A DNA stretch of 64,000 nt from Candidatus Rhodoferax odensensis (GCA_016718405.1 JADKDJ010000035.1:1-64000); one strand, 5' to 3'; positions 20,962 to 30,649 are shown, counted from the first letter of the stretch. The notes: generated by a model not told the origin, from the sequence alone. Numbers and translations: made by a program.

Positions 20962-23480
20962 CTACTCCGCCGAACGCCGTAGCGTATCCACCACGGGGCG
21001 GCGCAGCACCTCGCGCAGACCCCACCAGCCTGCCGCCAGGGCCAGCACGGCGCCGACCAGCGCACCCACCAGCACGGCCCAAGGCGAGACCGTCCACTCG
21101 AAGCCAAACACGTAGCGCGCCAGCGCCCAGCCAACTACTGCAGCCATCATCGAGGCCAGAAAACCAGCCAGTAAACCCACGCCCATCAGCTCGGCGCGCT
21201 GCACCTGGCGCAACAGGCTGCTGCGCGCGCCCACGGCGCGCATGATGGCGAATTCCCGCGCCCTCTCCTCACGCGTGGCGGTGACCGAGGCAAACAACAC
21301 CACCAGACCGGCCGCCAGGGTGAAGGCAAACAAGAACTCCACTGCGGCGATCACCTGATCGAGCACGCGCTGCACCTGGGCAATGGTGTTGCTCATGTCG
21401 ACGTTGGTGATGTTGGGAAACTGGCGCACCAGCGCGTTGTCGAAGCCCTTGGTGGTGGGCGCCCGGAAGGCCCCCATGTAAGTTGCCGGCACGCCAGGCA
21501 GCCTGGCCACCGGATACATCACAAAGAAGTTGGCACGCATCGAGCCCCAGTCAACCTTGCGCACCGAAGTCACTTTCGAATCCAGTTGCATGCCGCCAAA
21601 GTCGAAGCGCAGCACGTCGCCCAGCTTGACGTTGAGCGTCTTGGCAATGCCTTCCTCGATGCTGACGCTGTCGGTCTCGTCCTCGATCCATTGCCCTTGC
21701 ACTATCTCGTTGTGGGGCGGCCTGGCCGCGCTGTGCGAGAGGTTGAACTCGCGGTCCAGCAGGCGCTTGGCGCGGTCGTCGGCAAAGTCGTCCGGGTTGG
21801 TAGGCTTGCCATTAACCGCCACCAGGCGCGCCCGGATCATGGGGTACCAGTCGTAGCCGCTCACCCCCGCTTCCTTCAGCGTCTTGACGAAGGCCTCGCC
21901 CTGCTCGGGCATCACATTGATGACAAAGCGGTTCGGTGCATCGGGCGGCGTGGCCTTGCGCCAACTGCTGATCAAATCGGTGCGCAGCAAGACCAGCAGC
22001 ACCAGCGCCAGCAAGCCCACCGCCAGGGCACTGACCTGCACCACCGCATAGGCCGGGCGCGCCGAGATCTGGCGCGTGGCCAGCACCATCCAGCGCGGCG
22101 CGGTGCGCTCGTTGACCACGCGGCGCAGCAGCTTGACTGCCAGCCAACTGCTGATGGCAAAGACCGCCACCGCGGCCGCAAAACCACCCACGGCGATCAG
22201 ACCCAGCGTCATGTCACGGCTGGCCACCATCAACAGCGCGGCAAACCCGAGCACCCCCACGGCCAGCACGCCCAGCGAGGCCGGGCGCAGGTTACCCACA
22301 TCGCGCCGGATCACACGCAAGGGCGGCACCTGAGCGAGTTGCAGCACCGGCGGCAAGCCGAAGGCCAGCAACAAGGTCATGCCCATGCCAACGCCAAACA
22401 GCACTGGCCAGATGGTGGCCGCCGGCAACACCGCCGCCACCAACCCAGACAGCAGCAGTACAAACACATAGTGCACGGCAAAGCCGATGACCACGCCCAA
22501 CGCACTGGCAAACAGCCCGACCAGCGCAAACTCGAAGGTGTAGGCCAAGCAATATGACGCTGGCCCAAACCCAGCACACGCAACATGGCGCAGTCGTCCA
22601 AGTGACCCGCAGCAAAGCCGCGCGCCGCCAGCGCCACGGCCACGGCACTCAGCAGCGCGGCCAGCAGGGCCACCAGGCTCAGAAACTTCTCGGCGCGCTC
22701 CAGCGTTTGAGCCATTTCCGGGCGCCCGCCTTCGAGCGACTCGACGCGCAAGCCGCGCACGTTGGGTTTCTTGGTTTCGGCGCTGGCCCAGGCCACGAAG
22801 CTCGCCACCGCATCATCCGCACCGGCCACCGCCAAGCGGTAGCTGATGCGGCTGGCGGGCTGAATCAGGCCACTGGCAACAAGGTCGGCCTGCGCGATCA
22901 TCACGCGAGGCGAAAAACTCATGAAGCCCGCACCGCGGTCGGGCTCCGTCACAATCACCCGACTCACGCGCAGGCTGGTATTGCCCAACAGCAATTGGTC
23001 TCCCACTTGCACACCCAACGCATCGAGCAAGGGACCCTCCACCCAGGCTTCGCCGGCGGTCGGAACATCGCGGGTTGGCAGGCCCGGTAACCCGGCATCG
23101 GTACTCACCGTCAGACTGCCGCGCAATGGATAACCCAACTCGACCGCTTTGAGAGCCACCAGCTTGGTGGCGCCACCGCGCTCATCGGTGGCGCGCGCCA
23201 TGGTCGGAAAACCCAAAGTATGGGACACCTGCAACCCCAACTCTCGCGCTCTGGCGGTGAACGCCTCGGGCGTGGGGTTATCGCTGGCCACCACGGCATC
23301 GCCGCCGAGCAAGGCGCGCGCGTCGCGCTGCAAACCGCCCTTGAGCCGGTCGGCGAAGAAACCCACGGCGGTGAGCGAGGCCACCGCCAGGGTCACCGCC
23401 ACCATAAGAAGGCGCAGTTCGCCACCGCGCAGATCACGCCACAAGGTGCGCCAGCCCAAGCGCCAAAACGAGATGTTCAT
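20962..23480 (-). pseudogene. FtsX-like ABC transporter permease (YbbP type), one frameshift
   Basis: A large integral membrane protein of about 838 residues with two FtsX permease repeats and a large periplasmic region, like YbbP subunits of lipid or lipoprotein-linked ABC exporters. It starts MNISFWRLGWRTLWRDLRGG at 23480. The frame runs to LRVLGLGQRHIA near 22550, where a one-base shift is needed to continue with LAYTFEFALVGLFASALG, down to the stop at 20962. No ATPase gene is adjacent. Both halves are well preserved, so one indel may be a sequencing error. Confidence 0.82.
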
Positions 23481-23630
23481 ACCGCAAGCTTAGCCGCAAC
23501 CCCGCCCTGCGATGCCCACAGGGCCATTGCCCTGAAGGAACCAGACTGGCGTACAAGGACAGACGCTCTGGCAGGTTCGCTCACCGAACAACTCGGCAAG
23601 CCCCAGGGCGGCGCTGGCGTGCGGCAGTAG

Positions 23631-24010
23631 CCTTAAGCCGAATGGCACTTACTCAAGGAAAACTCCATTCGCTCTGAGCGCGTCAGGCTTGTGCAGGCGC
23701 GGTGCTGGACTCGCAGGCGGGGGCACACCGCCGTCCCCCGCTCCGGGCCTCCTGACCTCTGCGTGTCCCCACCCTGCTGCTGCGAAGGACGGTTTGCTCA
23801 GGCCCACAAACCACGCAACTTGGGCAGCCCGGATGTTCTGCGCAGGTCAAGGGAGGCAGGCCGGGACGGAAGATCCAGGCAGCCTGCTCACCCCGCCCGC
23901 CGATTGGCGCATGCTCTCTTTTTCAGACGTTCCAGCCCCATGCAACGATCTACAAGCCAACTGGAGTTTCTTGGGTAAACACGTGAAGTACGGGCCATTC
24001 GCCTTAAGCC
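23631..24010. mobile_element. MITE-like element, copy A
   Basis: The ends are near-perfect inverted repeats: CTTAAGCCGAATGGCACTTA from 23632 and, inverted, CTTAAGGCGAATGGCCCGTA ending near 24009. Internally two degenerate hairpins (about 23711-23779 and 23821-23890) carry diverged copies of the CCCCCG...CTCC...ACCT core. The interior is collinear with the reverse complement of the element at 62679-63150, including the TTGGGTAAACACG segment. No coding capacity is evident. The TAA stop of fdhD lies within the right terminal repeat. Confidence 0.65.
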
Positions 24011-25037
24011 ACCACGCGCAGCTTGGCGCCGGCCAGTTCGGGCTGGAGTTGCAGGCGCTGCGCGCCGCTGAAACACAGGAAGCGTTTGTTGGTGGCGCGG
24101 CCGATGGCGCACAGGTCCAGGCGCTGCGCGACTTCCAGGCCCATTTGCGTGATGCCGCTGCGCGAGACCACGATCGGGATGCCCATCTGCGCGGCCTTGA
24201 TCACCATCTCGCTGGTCAGGCGCCCGGTGGTGTAGAACACCTTGTCGGCGCCGCTCATCCTCGCGGCATGATCGAGCGCCGACGGGCCGCCCCTAGGCGC
24301 GAGGGCCCCCTCGGGGGGCAGCGCAGCACGCGAAGCGACAAGCGTGGGGGCACCATCAAGCGCCGACGGGCCGCCCCTAGGCGCGAGGGCCCCCTCGGGG
24401 GGCAGCGAGGACACGCCAGTGCCGAGCGTGGGGGCCATTCCACATCCTGCATCCACATCCACCCGGCGATGGTGTCAATGGCGTTGTGACGGCCCACGTC
24501 TTCGACGAAGGTCAGCATCTCGTCGCCCCGAAACAGCGCGCAGCCGTGCACCGAGCCCGCCGTCTTGTAGGTGCTGTCCTGCACCCGAATGGCGTTGACG
24601 ATGCCGTACAACTGTTCCTGCGTCAGCGTGGCGGCGGGCAGTACCAGCTTGTCCACATCCGCCATCAGGCTGCCAAACACACTGCCCTGGCCGCAGCCGG
24701 TGGTGACCACCTTGCTGGCGGTCTTTTCCTCGATGTTGGCGATGCCGCTGCGCGTCTTGACGGCGGCGGCGCCGACCTCCCAATCCACCGTGATCGATTC
24801 AACCTCGTGCACCGAGCTGATCAGCCGCTGGTTGCGCAAGTAACCCAGCACCAACAACTCGGGCTGCGCGCCCAGTGTCATCAGGGTAACAAGTTCGCGC
24901 TTGTCCACGTAAACGGTCAAGGCCCGCTCGACCGGAATCCAGACGTGCTGCAGCTCGCCGTATTCGTTGACAGCGCAGAGCTCGCGCGTCAGCGGCAGGC
25001 GCGCGTGGGTCAGGCGAGGCAGGGGCGAAGCGGTCAT
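24004..25037 (-). pseudogene. fdhD: Formate dehydrogenase accessory sulfurtransferase FdhD, interrupted by tandem repeats
   Basis: FdhD moves sulfur from a cysteine desulfurase to the molybdenum cofactor and is needed for formate dehydrogenase activity. The N-terminal two thirds, from MTASPLPRL at 25037 to RHNAIDTIAGWMWMQDV, include the catalytic-loop region TTGCGQGSVFGSL. The C-terminal part resumes as SGADKVFYTTGRLTSEMVIK and ends at 24004. Between them sit two tandem copies of a GC-rich repeat (24270-24435). The two parts are in different frames, so as read the protein terminates at 24255. The repeat is open in the downstream frame, so a one-base correction would give a full protein with about 55 extra residues. 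Confidence 0.85.
24270..24435. repeat. Two tandem GGGCCGCCCC/CCCCCTCGGGGG repeats inside fdhD
   Basis: Copy one spans 24270-24351 and copy two 24352-24435. Each reads GCGCCGACGGGCCGCCCCTA, then GGCGCGAGGGCCCCCTCGGG, then a variable stretch and AGCGTGGGGGC. The first 50 or so bases are identical; the variable stretch differs (GCAGCACGCGAAGCGACA versus GAGGACACGCCAGTGCCG). The second variant matches the copy at the ispH start. The insertion totals about 166 bases, not a multiple of three. Confidence 0.85.
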
Positions 25038-25108
25038 GGCTGCAGGTTACATCAAAGTGTGCGTGCGGCGCGCTAGCTATCGGCCTGCCACTACGCGCAA
25101 AACCCGAA

Positions 25109-25498
25109 TCAGGGCTTCTTGGCTGGCGCCGCAGCGGCGGTGGTGGCGGGCGCTGGCGCGGCAGGCGCAGCAGCAACGGACGCGCTGGCCGTAGCCGCCA
25201 CAGCCGGCGCGGCTGGCGTGTAGACAAAAGGCCCGGGGTCGGCACACGGTGGCAGGGCTGGCGCGGGCTTGACTTCCTTGCCAGCAGCCTTGGCGGTCTT
25301 GGCGTGATGCGCCGCCACCATGTCTTGCGACTTGCACAACAGGTATGCGTCGCGCTTTCCGCCCCAGGCGGTCTTGGCGGCGGCCTCAGCGGCCTTGGCC
25401 TTGGCCTCGTCGCTGGGTGCCGGCAGCTTCGCTTGCGCCGCTTGTGCGCCCGCCAGCGTCAGGCCGCTGATCAGCAGCAGGGTATGCAGTAGTTTCAT
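25109..25498 (-). CDS. Small exported Ala/Pro-rich protein of the formate dehydrogenase operon
   Basis: A 129-residue protein with a clear signal peptide (MKLLHTLLLISGLTLAGAQAAQA). A short conserved-looking middle follows (KTAWGGKRDAYLLCKSQDMVAAHH, with one Cys and PPCADPGPFVYTP with another). The tail is a low-complexity Ala/Pro/Thr stretch ending PAKKP. It starts ten bases after the gamma subunit stop, so it belongs to the operon. The function is not known to me; a periplasmic accessory role is an inference from position only. Confidence 0.75.
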   Translation of the reverse strand: MKLLHTLLLISGLTLAGAQAAQAKLPAPSDEAKAKAAEAAAKTAWGGKRDAYLLCKSQDMVAAHHAKTAKAAGKEVKPAPALPPCADPGPFVYTPAAPAVAATASASVAAAPAAPAPATTAAAAPAKKP

Positions 25499-25508
25499 GG
25501 CGTCTCTC

Positions 25509-26654
25509 TCAGGCTTGAACGGTTTGAGTGGGGGGCACATCGGCGGAACGCTGTGCGGGGATCTTGCCGGCCTTGATGTCGTCGTACCAGAGTTCGTGGT
25601 GCTCCTTGGCCCAGGTCTCGTCCACATAGCCGGTCTTCATGCCCTGGTAGGCGCCGTCCATCCCAATGGTGCCCATGTATATATGGCCCAGCATCATGGC
25701 CAGCATAAAGACCGCGGACACGGCATGAATGACGTGCGCCAATTGCATGGTGCCGCGCTCGTACAGCAAGCCCGGCACCAGCTTGTCCATCACCAGGCCA
25801 GAGCCGACCACGATCAAACCAAGGCCCAGCATGCCGGTCCAGAACAGCACCTTCTCGCCCGCGTTGAAGCGATGCGAGGCGACCTCATGCTCGCTCAACA
25901 ATCCACCGCCGCGGATCAGCCAGGTGAAGTCTTCCGAACGTGGCAGGTTGTCCTTGATGAAGGTGGCGATCACCACCAACAGCGACACTGCAAACACCGG
26001 ACCGGCAAAATTGTGCGCGGTCTTGAGCGCGTATGTCAGCCAACCAAACAAGGCCGTGCCGATCACCGGCAGAATGAAAAACTTGCCAAACGCCATCACG
26101 ATGCCCGACACCGCCAGCACGACGAAGGCCATGGCATTGGCAGCGTGGGCAGCACGCTCGAACGGCGTGAAGCGCTCAATCTGCCGCCCGGTCGGTGCAC
26201 CATGCAGAGCCAAACTACCAGTGCGCCAGTAAAACACGCCAATGGCACCCAGGATGATCAGCAACAAGGCACCACCATAGGGAATGATCCACTGGTTGCG
26301 TACCTGGCGCCAGACCTCGCCCGCATTGTTGGCGCGCAGCCCAGGCACCTTGACGGTGGGCTGCACCAGGTTGCCTGCTTCGGGCGTGGGCAGGCTGCTG
26401 TAGCCGGTGACGCCGGCGCCAACCTGGCGCCACAAGGGCGCGTTGTTGCCAGGCTGCACCTGTGCGCGCTCGGCATTGCTCTGTTTGGCATAGCCCGGCT
26501 CGCTGCTGGCGTCGGGCTTGACGTCATGAATGGACGGGCTTTGAATCGCCGGCGGCGTTGCCGACGCAGCCGCCGGTGCGGGGGCCGCCCCCTGCGCCAA
26601 GGCACTGCCCCAACCCAGCAAGGCGGTAAGCAGAACTGCAAGCGTTTTGTTCAT
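25509..26654 (-). CDS. Formate dehydrogenase gamma subunit (cytochrome b)
   Basis: The membrane anchor that takes electrons from the beta subunit to quinone through two b hemes. Of 381 residues, the first 130 or so are a signal peptide (MNKTLAVLLTALLGWGSALA) plus an Ala/Pro-rich periplasmic region. The four-helix cytochrome b core follows (WIIPYGGALLLIILGAIGVFY, RAAHAANAMAFVVLAVSGIV, HNFAGPVFAVSLLVVIATFI and LAHVIHAVSAVFMLAMMLGHIY), with heme-ligating His residues. The ending GTIGMDGAYQGMKTGYVDETWAKEHH is typical of this family. Confidence 0.93.
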   Translation of the reverse strand: MNKTLAVLLTALLGWGSALAQGAAPAPAAASATPPAIQSPSIHDVKPDASSEPGYAKQSNAERAQVQPGNNAPLWRQVGAGVTGYSSLPTPEAGNLVQPTVKVPGLRANNAGEVWRQVRNQWIIPYGGALLLIILGAIGVFYWRTGSLALHGAPTGRQIERFTPFERAAHAANAMAFVVLAVSGIVMAFGKFFILPVIGTALFGWLTYALKTAHNFAGPVFAVSLLVVIATFIKDNLPRSEDFTWLIRGGGLLSEHEVASHRFNAGEKVLFWTGMLGLGLIVVGSGLVMDKLVPGLLYERGTMQLAHVIHAVSAVFMLAMMLGHIYMGTIGMDGAYQGMKTGYVDETWAKEHHELWYDDIKAGKIPAQRSADVPPTQTVQA

Positions 26655-26670
26655 TGCTCTTCCTAATCAG

Positions 26671-26717
26671 TTGGGGTCAGAGCACGTTTGCTGCGCAAAG
26701 TGATCTGACCCACAAGG
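26671..26717. repeat. GGGTCAGA hairpin repeat, copy 1
   Basis: A long hairpin in which GGGTCAGAGCACGTTTGC pairs with GCAAAGTGATCTGACCC around TGC. A nearly identical copy lies at 62904-62951 inside the MITE-like element B. Here it lies between the lipoprotein and gamma-subunit genes of the formate dehydrogenase operon, where it could act on the transcript as an attenuator or a processing site. Confidence 0.7.
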
Positions 26718-26719
26718 TC

Positions 26720-26947
26720 TCAATTCATACGGTTGTAATCGTTCTGCCCCTGCTGCGCGCGGGCCTTGAGATGCGACTCCCAACTGGCGCGGTCGCGCTG
26801 CTTCCACTGCGCGTCCGAAAACGCGCTGCCCACACCACTGAAGGGCGCTGCGTCCTGCTTGACGCCACCCATCGTCTGAGGTTTTTCGCCACAGGCGGAC
26901 AACAGGGACAGGGCCGCCAAGGCCACAAGGGCGGTAAGACGCTTCAT
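26720..26947 (-). CDS. Small lipoprotein in the formate dehydrogenase operon
   Basis: A 75-residue lipoprotein. The signal peptide MKRLTALVALAALSLLSAC ends in the lipobox LSAC, then a short hydrophilic domain (SDAQWKQRDRASWESHLKAR) ends QNDYNRMN. Its ATG overlaps the fdh3B stop by four bases, so the two are translationally coupled. I do not know a function; such small proteins are common in FDH3-type operons. Confidence 0.8.
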   Translation of the reverse strand: MKRLTALVALAALSLLSACGEKPQTMGGVKQDAAPFSGVGSAFSDAQWKQRDRASWESHLKARAQQGQNDYNRMN

Positions 26948-27576
26948 GACTTCGCTCCTTCAGGCGCCGTCGCGCCCGGTTGACCGGCTTGCTTGGAGCC
27001 ATAGGCGGTGCCCCAGCCCCACACCTCAGCACCCTTGTTGCGTTTAACGACCCGATTGCGGAAGATGTCGGCCACCACGTCGCCATCACCGGCGATCAGC
27101 GCCTTGGTGGAACACATTTCCGCGCACACCGGTAGCTTGCCTTCGGCCAGGCGGTTGCGGCCGTACTTCTCGAACTCGGCCTGGCTGCCATTGGCCTCGG
27201 GGCCACCCGCGCAGAAGGTGCACTTGTCCATCTTGCCGCGCACGCCAAAGGTGCCTTGCGACGGAAACTGCGGCGCACCAAACGGGCAGGCATAGGAGCA
27301 GTAGCCGCAGCCAATGCAGACATCCTTGTCGTGCAGCACCACGCCTTCATCGGTACGGTAGAAGCAATTGACCGGGCATACCGCCATGCAGGGCGCATCG
27401 CTGCAATGCATGCAGGCCACCGAGATCGACTTCTCGCCCGGCACACCATCATTGAGCGTGACGACGCGGCGACGGTTCACACCCCACGGCACCTCGTGCT
27501 CGTTCTTGCAGGCAGTGACGCAGCCATTGCACTCGATGCAGCGCTCGGCGTCACAGATAAATTTCATTCTTGCCAT
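26944..27576 (-). CDS. fdh3B: Formate dehydrogenase iron-sulfur (beta) subunit
   Basis: The electron-transfer subunit of a membrane-bound, periplasm-facing formate dehydrogenase. It is a 210-residue ferredoxin-like protein with four Cys clusters for [4Fe-4S] centres: CIECNGCVTACKNEHE, CMHCSDAPCMAVCPVNC, CIGCGYCSYACPFG and KCTFC with a later CAEMC. It starts MARMKFICDAERCIECNG at 27576; an upstream extension in the same frame looks like repeat sequence. There is no Tat signal of its own, so it is probably co-exported with the alpha subunit. Confidence 0.95.
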   Translation of the reverse strand: MARMKFICDAERCIECNGCVTACKNEHEVPWGVNRRRVVTLNDGVPGEKSISVACMHCSDAPCMAVCPVNCFYRTDEGVVLHDKDVCIGCGYCSYACPFGAPQFPSQGTFGVRGKMDKCTFCAGGPEANGSQAEFEKYGRNRLAEGKLPVCAEMCSTKALIAGDGDVVADIFRNRVVKRNKGAEVWGWGTAYGSKQAGQPGATAPEGAKS

Positions 27577-27603
27577 ACCGTCTCCAATCAGCGAAGGATG
27601 TTT

Positions 27604-27678
27604 TGCCGCAGGGCCGCCCCAAGGCAAAATGCGGCCCCGGGGGGCAGCGTATTACACGCAGTGAAAAGCGTGGGGGCC
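27604..27678. repeat. Divergent GGGCCGCCCC/GGGGGG repeat between fdhA and fdh3B
   Basis: GCAGGGCCGCCCCAAGGC is followed by GCGGCCCCGGGGGGCAGCG and AGCGTGGGGGCC. This matches the frame of the repeats in fdhD and at ispH, but the middle and the variable stretch (TATTACACGCAGTGAAA) differ. It occupies most of the 106-base gap between the two formate dehydrogenase genes and would be transcribed within the operon. Confidence 0.65.
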
Positions 27679-27682
27679 ATAC

Positions 27683-30649
27683 TCAGGCTCTCACCACGTT
27701 ACAGATCGTTGTCTTGGTTTCTTGCATCATGGTCACGCTGTCGTAGCCATATGTGGTGGCGGTGTTGACCGCCTCGCCGCGCACCACGGGTGCAGCGCCG
27801 TTGGGGTAGTGCGCCAACATGTCGGCGCCCTGCCAACGGCCCGAGAAGTGAAACGGCATCCAGCAGGTATCGGCGCCCACACGCTCGGTCACCAGCGCCT
27901 GCACATTCAGGCGTGCCCCGGTGGGTGATGACAGCCAGACGCGGTCGCCATTGCGAATGCCACGGTCTGCCGCCGCCTTGGGGTTGATCTCGACAAACGC
28001 CTCCTGCTGCAGCTCGGCCAGCCAGGGGTTGGAGCGGGTTTCTTCGCCGCCGCCCTCGTACTCCACCAGGCGGCCTGACGAGAGGATGAGTGGAAACTTC
28101 TCGTGCAGCTTGTCGGACACCGCCTTGGTCTGTAGGCTCTTGTACAGCGTGGGCAAGCGCCAAAAAGCCTTCTTGTCGTCGTGCGTCGGGTACTTGGCCA
28201 CCAGGTCGGGGCGGGTGCCAAACAGCGGCTCGCGGTGCTGCGGAATCGCATCGGGGAAGTTCCATACCACGGCGCGCGCCTTGGCATTGCCAAAGGGGTG
28301 GCAGCCGTGGTTTTTCATCACCACGCGGATGATGCCGCCACTGGCGTCGGTTTTCCAGTTCTTGCCCTCGGCAGCGGTCTTCTCGACATCGCTCAACTCA
28401 TCCCACCAGCCCAGTTTCTTGACCAGCACATGGTCAAACTCAGGATAGCCGGTGGTGATGTCAGCACCCAGCGAGTGCGAGCCATCTTCGGCCAGCAGGT
28501 TCTTTCCCTCGCGCTCCACGCCAAAGTTGGCGCGGAAGTTACCCCCGCCATCCATCACGTGTTTGGAGGTGTCGTACAGGTTGCTGGAGCCGGGGTGCTT
28601 CATCTCGGGCGTGCCGTAGCACGGCCACGGTAGCCCAAAGTAGTCGCCCGTGAAGTCGTAGCCGGTCTCCTTGTCCTTGCCGCCCTTGGCTTTGAGCGTT
28701 TTCACGTCGAACAAGTGCATGTTGCGCATATGCGCTTTCAGCCGCTCCGGGCTCTGGCCGGTGTAGCCAATGGTCCAGACCGACTTGTTGATTTCGCGCA
28801 GGATGTCTTCGGGCACGGGCTCGTCCATGCCGCCCACCTTTTGCATCTTGTAGTTCTTGCTGAGCTCCTTGCCAAAGCCCAGCTTGTCGGCAAACTGCTG
28901 CATGATCATGTGGTCGCTGCGGCTCTCCCACAGCGGCTCGATCACTTTCTCGCGCCATTGAATGGAGCGGTTGGAAGCCGTGACCGAGCCACTGGTTTCG
29001 AACTGGGTGGCCGCCGGCAGCAGGTACACCGCGCGGTTGGGGTTGACGTCCTCGGCCTTGCCCGGCATGGCAGCCATGGCCGCGGTGGCCGACGGGTACG
29101 GGTCCACCACCACCAGCAAATCAAGCTTGTCCATCGCGCGCTTCATCTCCAGACCACGGGTCTGCGAGTTGGGTGCATGGCCCCAATAGAACACGCCGCG
29201 CAGGTTGGAGTCCTGGTCGATCAGCTCGTTCTTCTCCAGCACGCCATCGATCCAGCGCGACACCGTGATGCCGGGCTTGCTCATCATGGCCGGTGAGGCA
29301 AACTGCTTCTTGATCCATTCGAAGTCCACACCCCAGGCCTTGGCGAAGTGCTTCCACGAACCCTCCACGATGCCGTAGTAGCCGGGCAATGAATCGGGGT
29401 TGGGACCCACGTCGGTGGCGCCTTGCACGTTGTCGTGACCGCGGAAAATGTTGGTCCCTCCGCCCGACTTGCCCACGTTGCCCAAAGCCAATTGCAGGAT
29501 GCAGGAGGCACGCACCATGGCGTTGCCGATGGTGTGCTGGGTCTGGCCCATGCACCAGACGATGGTGCCGGGGCGGTTCTCGTTGAGCCAGGTGGCAACC
29601 TTGAGCATCTGGGCTTCCTTGACGCCGCAGGCTTCTTCCACCTTGTCCGGCGTCCACTTGGCCAGCACGTCGGCCTTGACCGCCTCCATGCCGTAAACCC
29701 GGTCGTTGATGTACTTCTTGTCTTCCCAGCCGTTCTTGAAGATGTGGTACAGCAAGCCAAACAGGAAGGGGATGTCGGTGCCTGAGCGGATGCGGACGTA
29801 CTCGTCGGCCTTGGCGGCTGTGCGGGTGAACCGCGGGTCCACCACGATCATCTTGGTGCCGTTTTCCTTGGCATGCAGCATGTGCAACAGGCTCACCGGG
29901 TGCGCCTCGGCCGCATTGGAGCCAATGTACAAAGCGACCTTGCTGTTTTGCATGTCGTTGTACGAGTTGGTCATGGCGCCATAACCCCAGGTGTTGGCCA
30001 CGCCAGCCACGGTGGTGGAGTGGCAGATGCGCGCCTGGTGGTCGCAGTTGTTGGAGCCCCAGAAGCTGACAAATTTGCGCAGTAGATAAGCCTGCTCGTT
30101 GTTGTGTTTGCTCGATCCGATGAAGTACACGCTGTCGGGGCCGCTGGCCTTCTTCAACTCCAGCATGCGAGCGGAGATTTCATTCAGGGCGGTGTCCCAA
30201 CTGATACGCTGGTATTTGCCGTCCACCAGCTTCATCGGGTAGCGCAGGCGGAATTCACCGTGGCCGTGCTCGCGCAGCGCGGCGCCCTTGGCGCAGTGCG
30301 CGCCCAGATTGATGGGTGAATCGAACACCGGCTCCTGGCGCACCCAAACGCCGTTTTCCACCACCGCGTCCACCGCGCAGCCCACCGAGCAATGGGTGCA
30401 CACGGTGCGTTTGACTTCCACCTTGCCTTGGCCGATTGCCACCGCCCCTGGGGCCGCGTGCGCTTTCTTCACCAAGGTCAATTGCGAGGCCGCCAGACCC
30501 ACCCCGACGCCCAGGCCGGAGCGTCGCAAAAAGGCTCGCCGGTCCATGGTGGGCAGCGCGCTGGAGAGACCCCGTCGCAAGCTGTGGGAAAAGGATAAAC
30601 GCGCAACGGTTCCCGCGCTCGCAGAAGGGGTAACTTTAGTTAACAACAT
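27683..30649 (-). CDS. fdhA: Formate dehydrogenase catalytic alpha subunit, Tat-exported
   Basis: Molybdenum- or tungsten-bis-pterin formate dehydrogenase, oxidising formate to CO2 on the periplasmic side. I chose the ATG at 30649 because GGAG precedes it. From there the Tat motif DRRAFLRRSGLGVG lies at about residues 36-49. A [4Fe-4S] cluster is bound by Cys84, Cys87, Cys91 and Cys119. The metal ligand is Cys209 (ARICHSTT, Cys rather than selenocysteine), next to the usual His210. The length is 988 residues. A start at the ATG at 30547, right at the Tat motif, is possible but lacks a good ribosome site. Confidence 0.95.
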   Translation of the reverse strand: MLLTKVTPSASAGTVARLSFSHSLRRGLSSALPTMDRRAFLRRSGLGVGVGLAASQLTLVKKAHAAPGAVAIGQGKVEVKRTVCTHCSVGCAVDAVVENGVWVRQEPVFDSPINLGAHCAKGAALREHGHGEFRLRYPMKLVDGKYQRISWDTALNEISARMLELKKASGPDSVYFIGSSKHNNEQAYLLRKFVSFWGSNNCDHQARICHSTTVAGVANTWGYGAMTNSYNDMQNSKVALYIGSNAAEAHPVSLLHMLHAKENGTKMIVVDPRFTRTAAKADEYVRIRSGTDIPFLFGLLYHIFKNGWEDKKYINDRVYGMEAVKADVLAKWTPDKVEEACGVKEAQMLKVATWLNENRPGTIVWCMGQTQHTIGNAMVRASCILQLALGNVGKSGGGTNIFRGHDNVQGATDVGPNPDSLPGYYGIVEGSWKHFAKAWGVDFEWIKKQFASPAMMSKPGITVSRWIDGVLEKNELIDQDSNLRGVFYWGHAPNSQTRGLEMKRAMDKLDLLVVVDPYPSATAAMAAMPGKAEDVNPNRAVYLLPAATQFETSGSVTASNRSIQWREKVIEPLWESRSDHMIMQQFADKLGFGKELSKNYKMQKVGGMDEPVPEDILREINKSVWTIGYTGQSPERLKAHMRNMHLFDVKTLKAKGGKDKETGYDFTGDYFGLPWPCYGTPEMKHPGSSNLYDTSKHVMDGGGNFRANFGVEREGKNLLAEDGSHSLGADITTGYPEFDHVLVKKLGWWDELSDVEKTAAEGKNWKTDASGGIIRVVMKNHGCHPFGNAKARAVVWNFPDAIPQHREPLFGTRPDLVAKYPTHDDKKAFWRLPTLYKSLQTKAVSDKLHEKFPLILSSGRLVEYEGGGEETRSNPWLAELQQEAFVEINPKAAADRGIRNGDRVWLSSPTGARLNVQALVTERVGADTCWMPFHFSGRWQGADMLAHYPNGAAPVVRGEAVNTATTYGYDSVTMMQETKTTICNVVRA

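Noticed and set aside
21586..22557. 323-residue plus-strand frame over the permease
   Set aside because: Composition (long Gln/His runs) and exact antisense position to conserved permease codons mark it as a shadow.
24270..24435. CRISPR array
   Set aside because: Only two tandem units, with palindromic bodies and no regular spacers; no cas genes are near.
23689..24489. Plus-strand open frame of 266 residues across element A and the fdhD repeats
   Set aside because: It crosses repeat DNA and runs antisense to fdhD; the repeated RRRAAPRREGPLGG peptide only reflects the nucleotide repeat.
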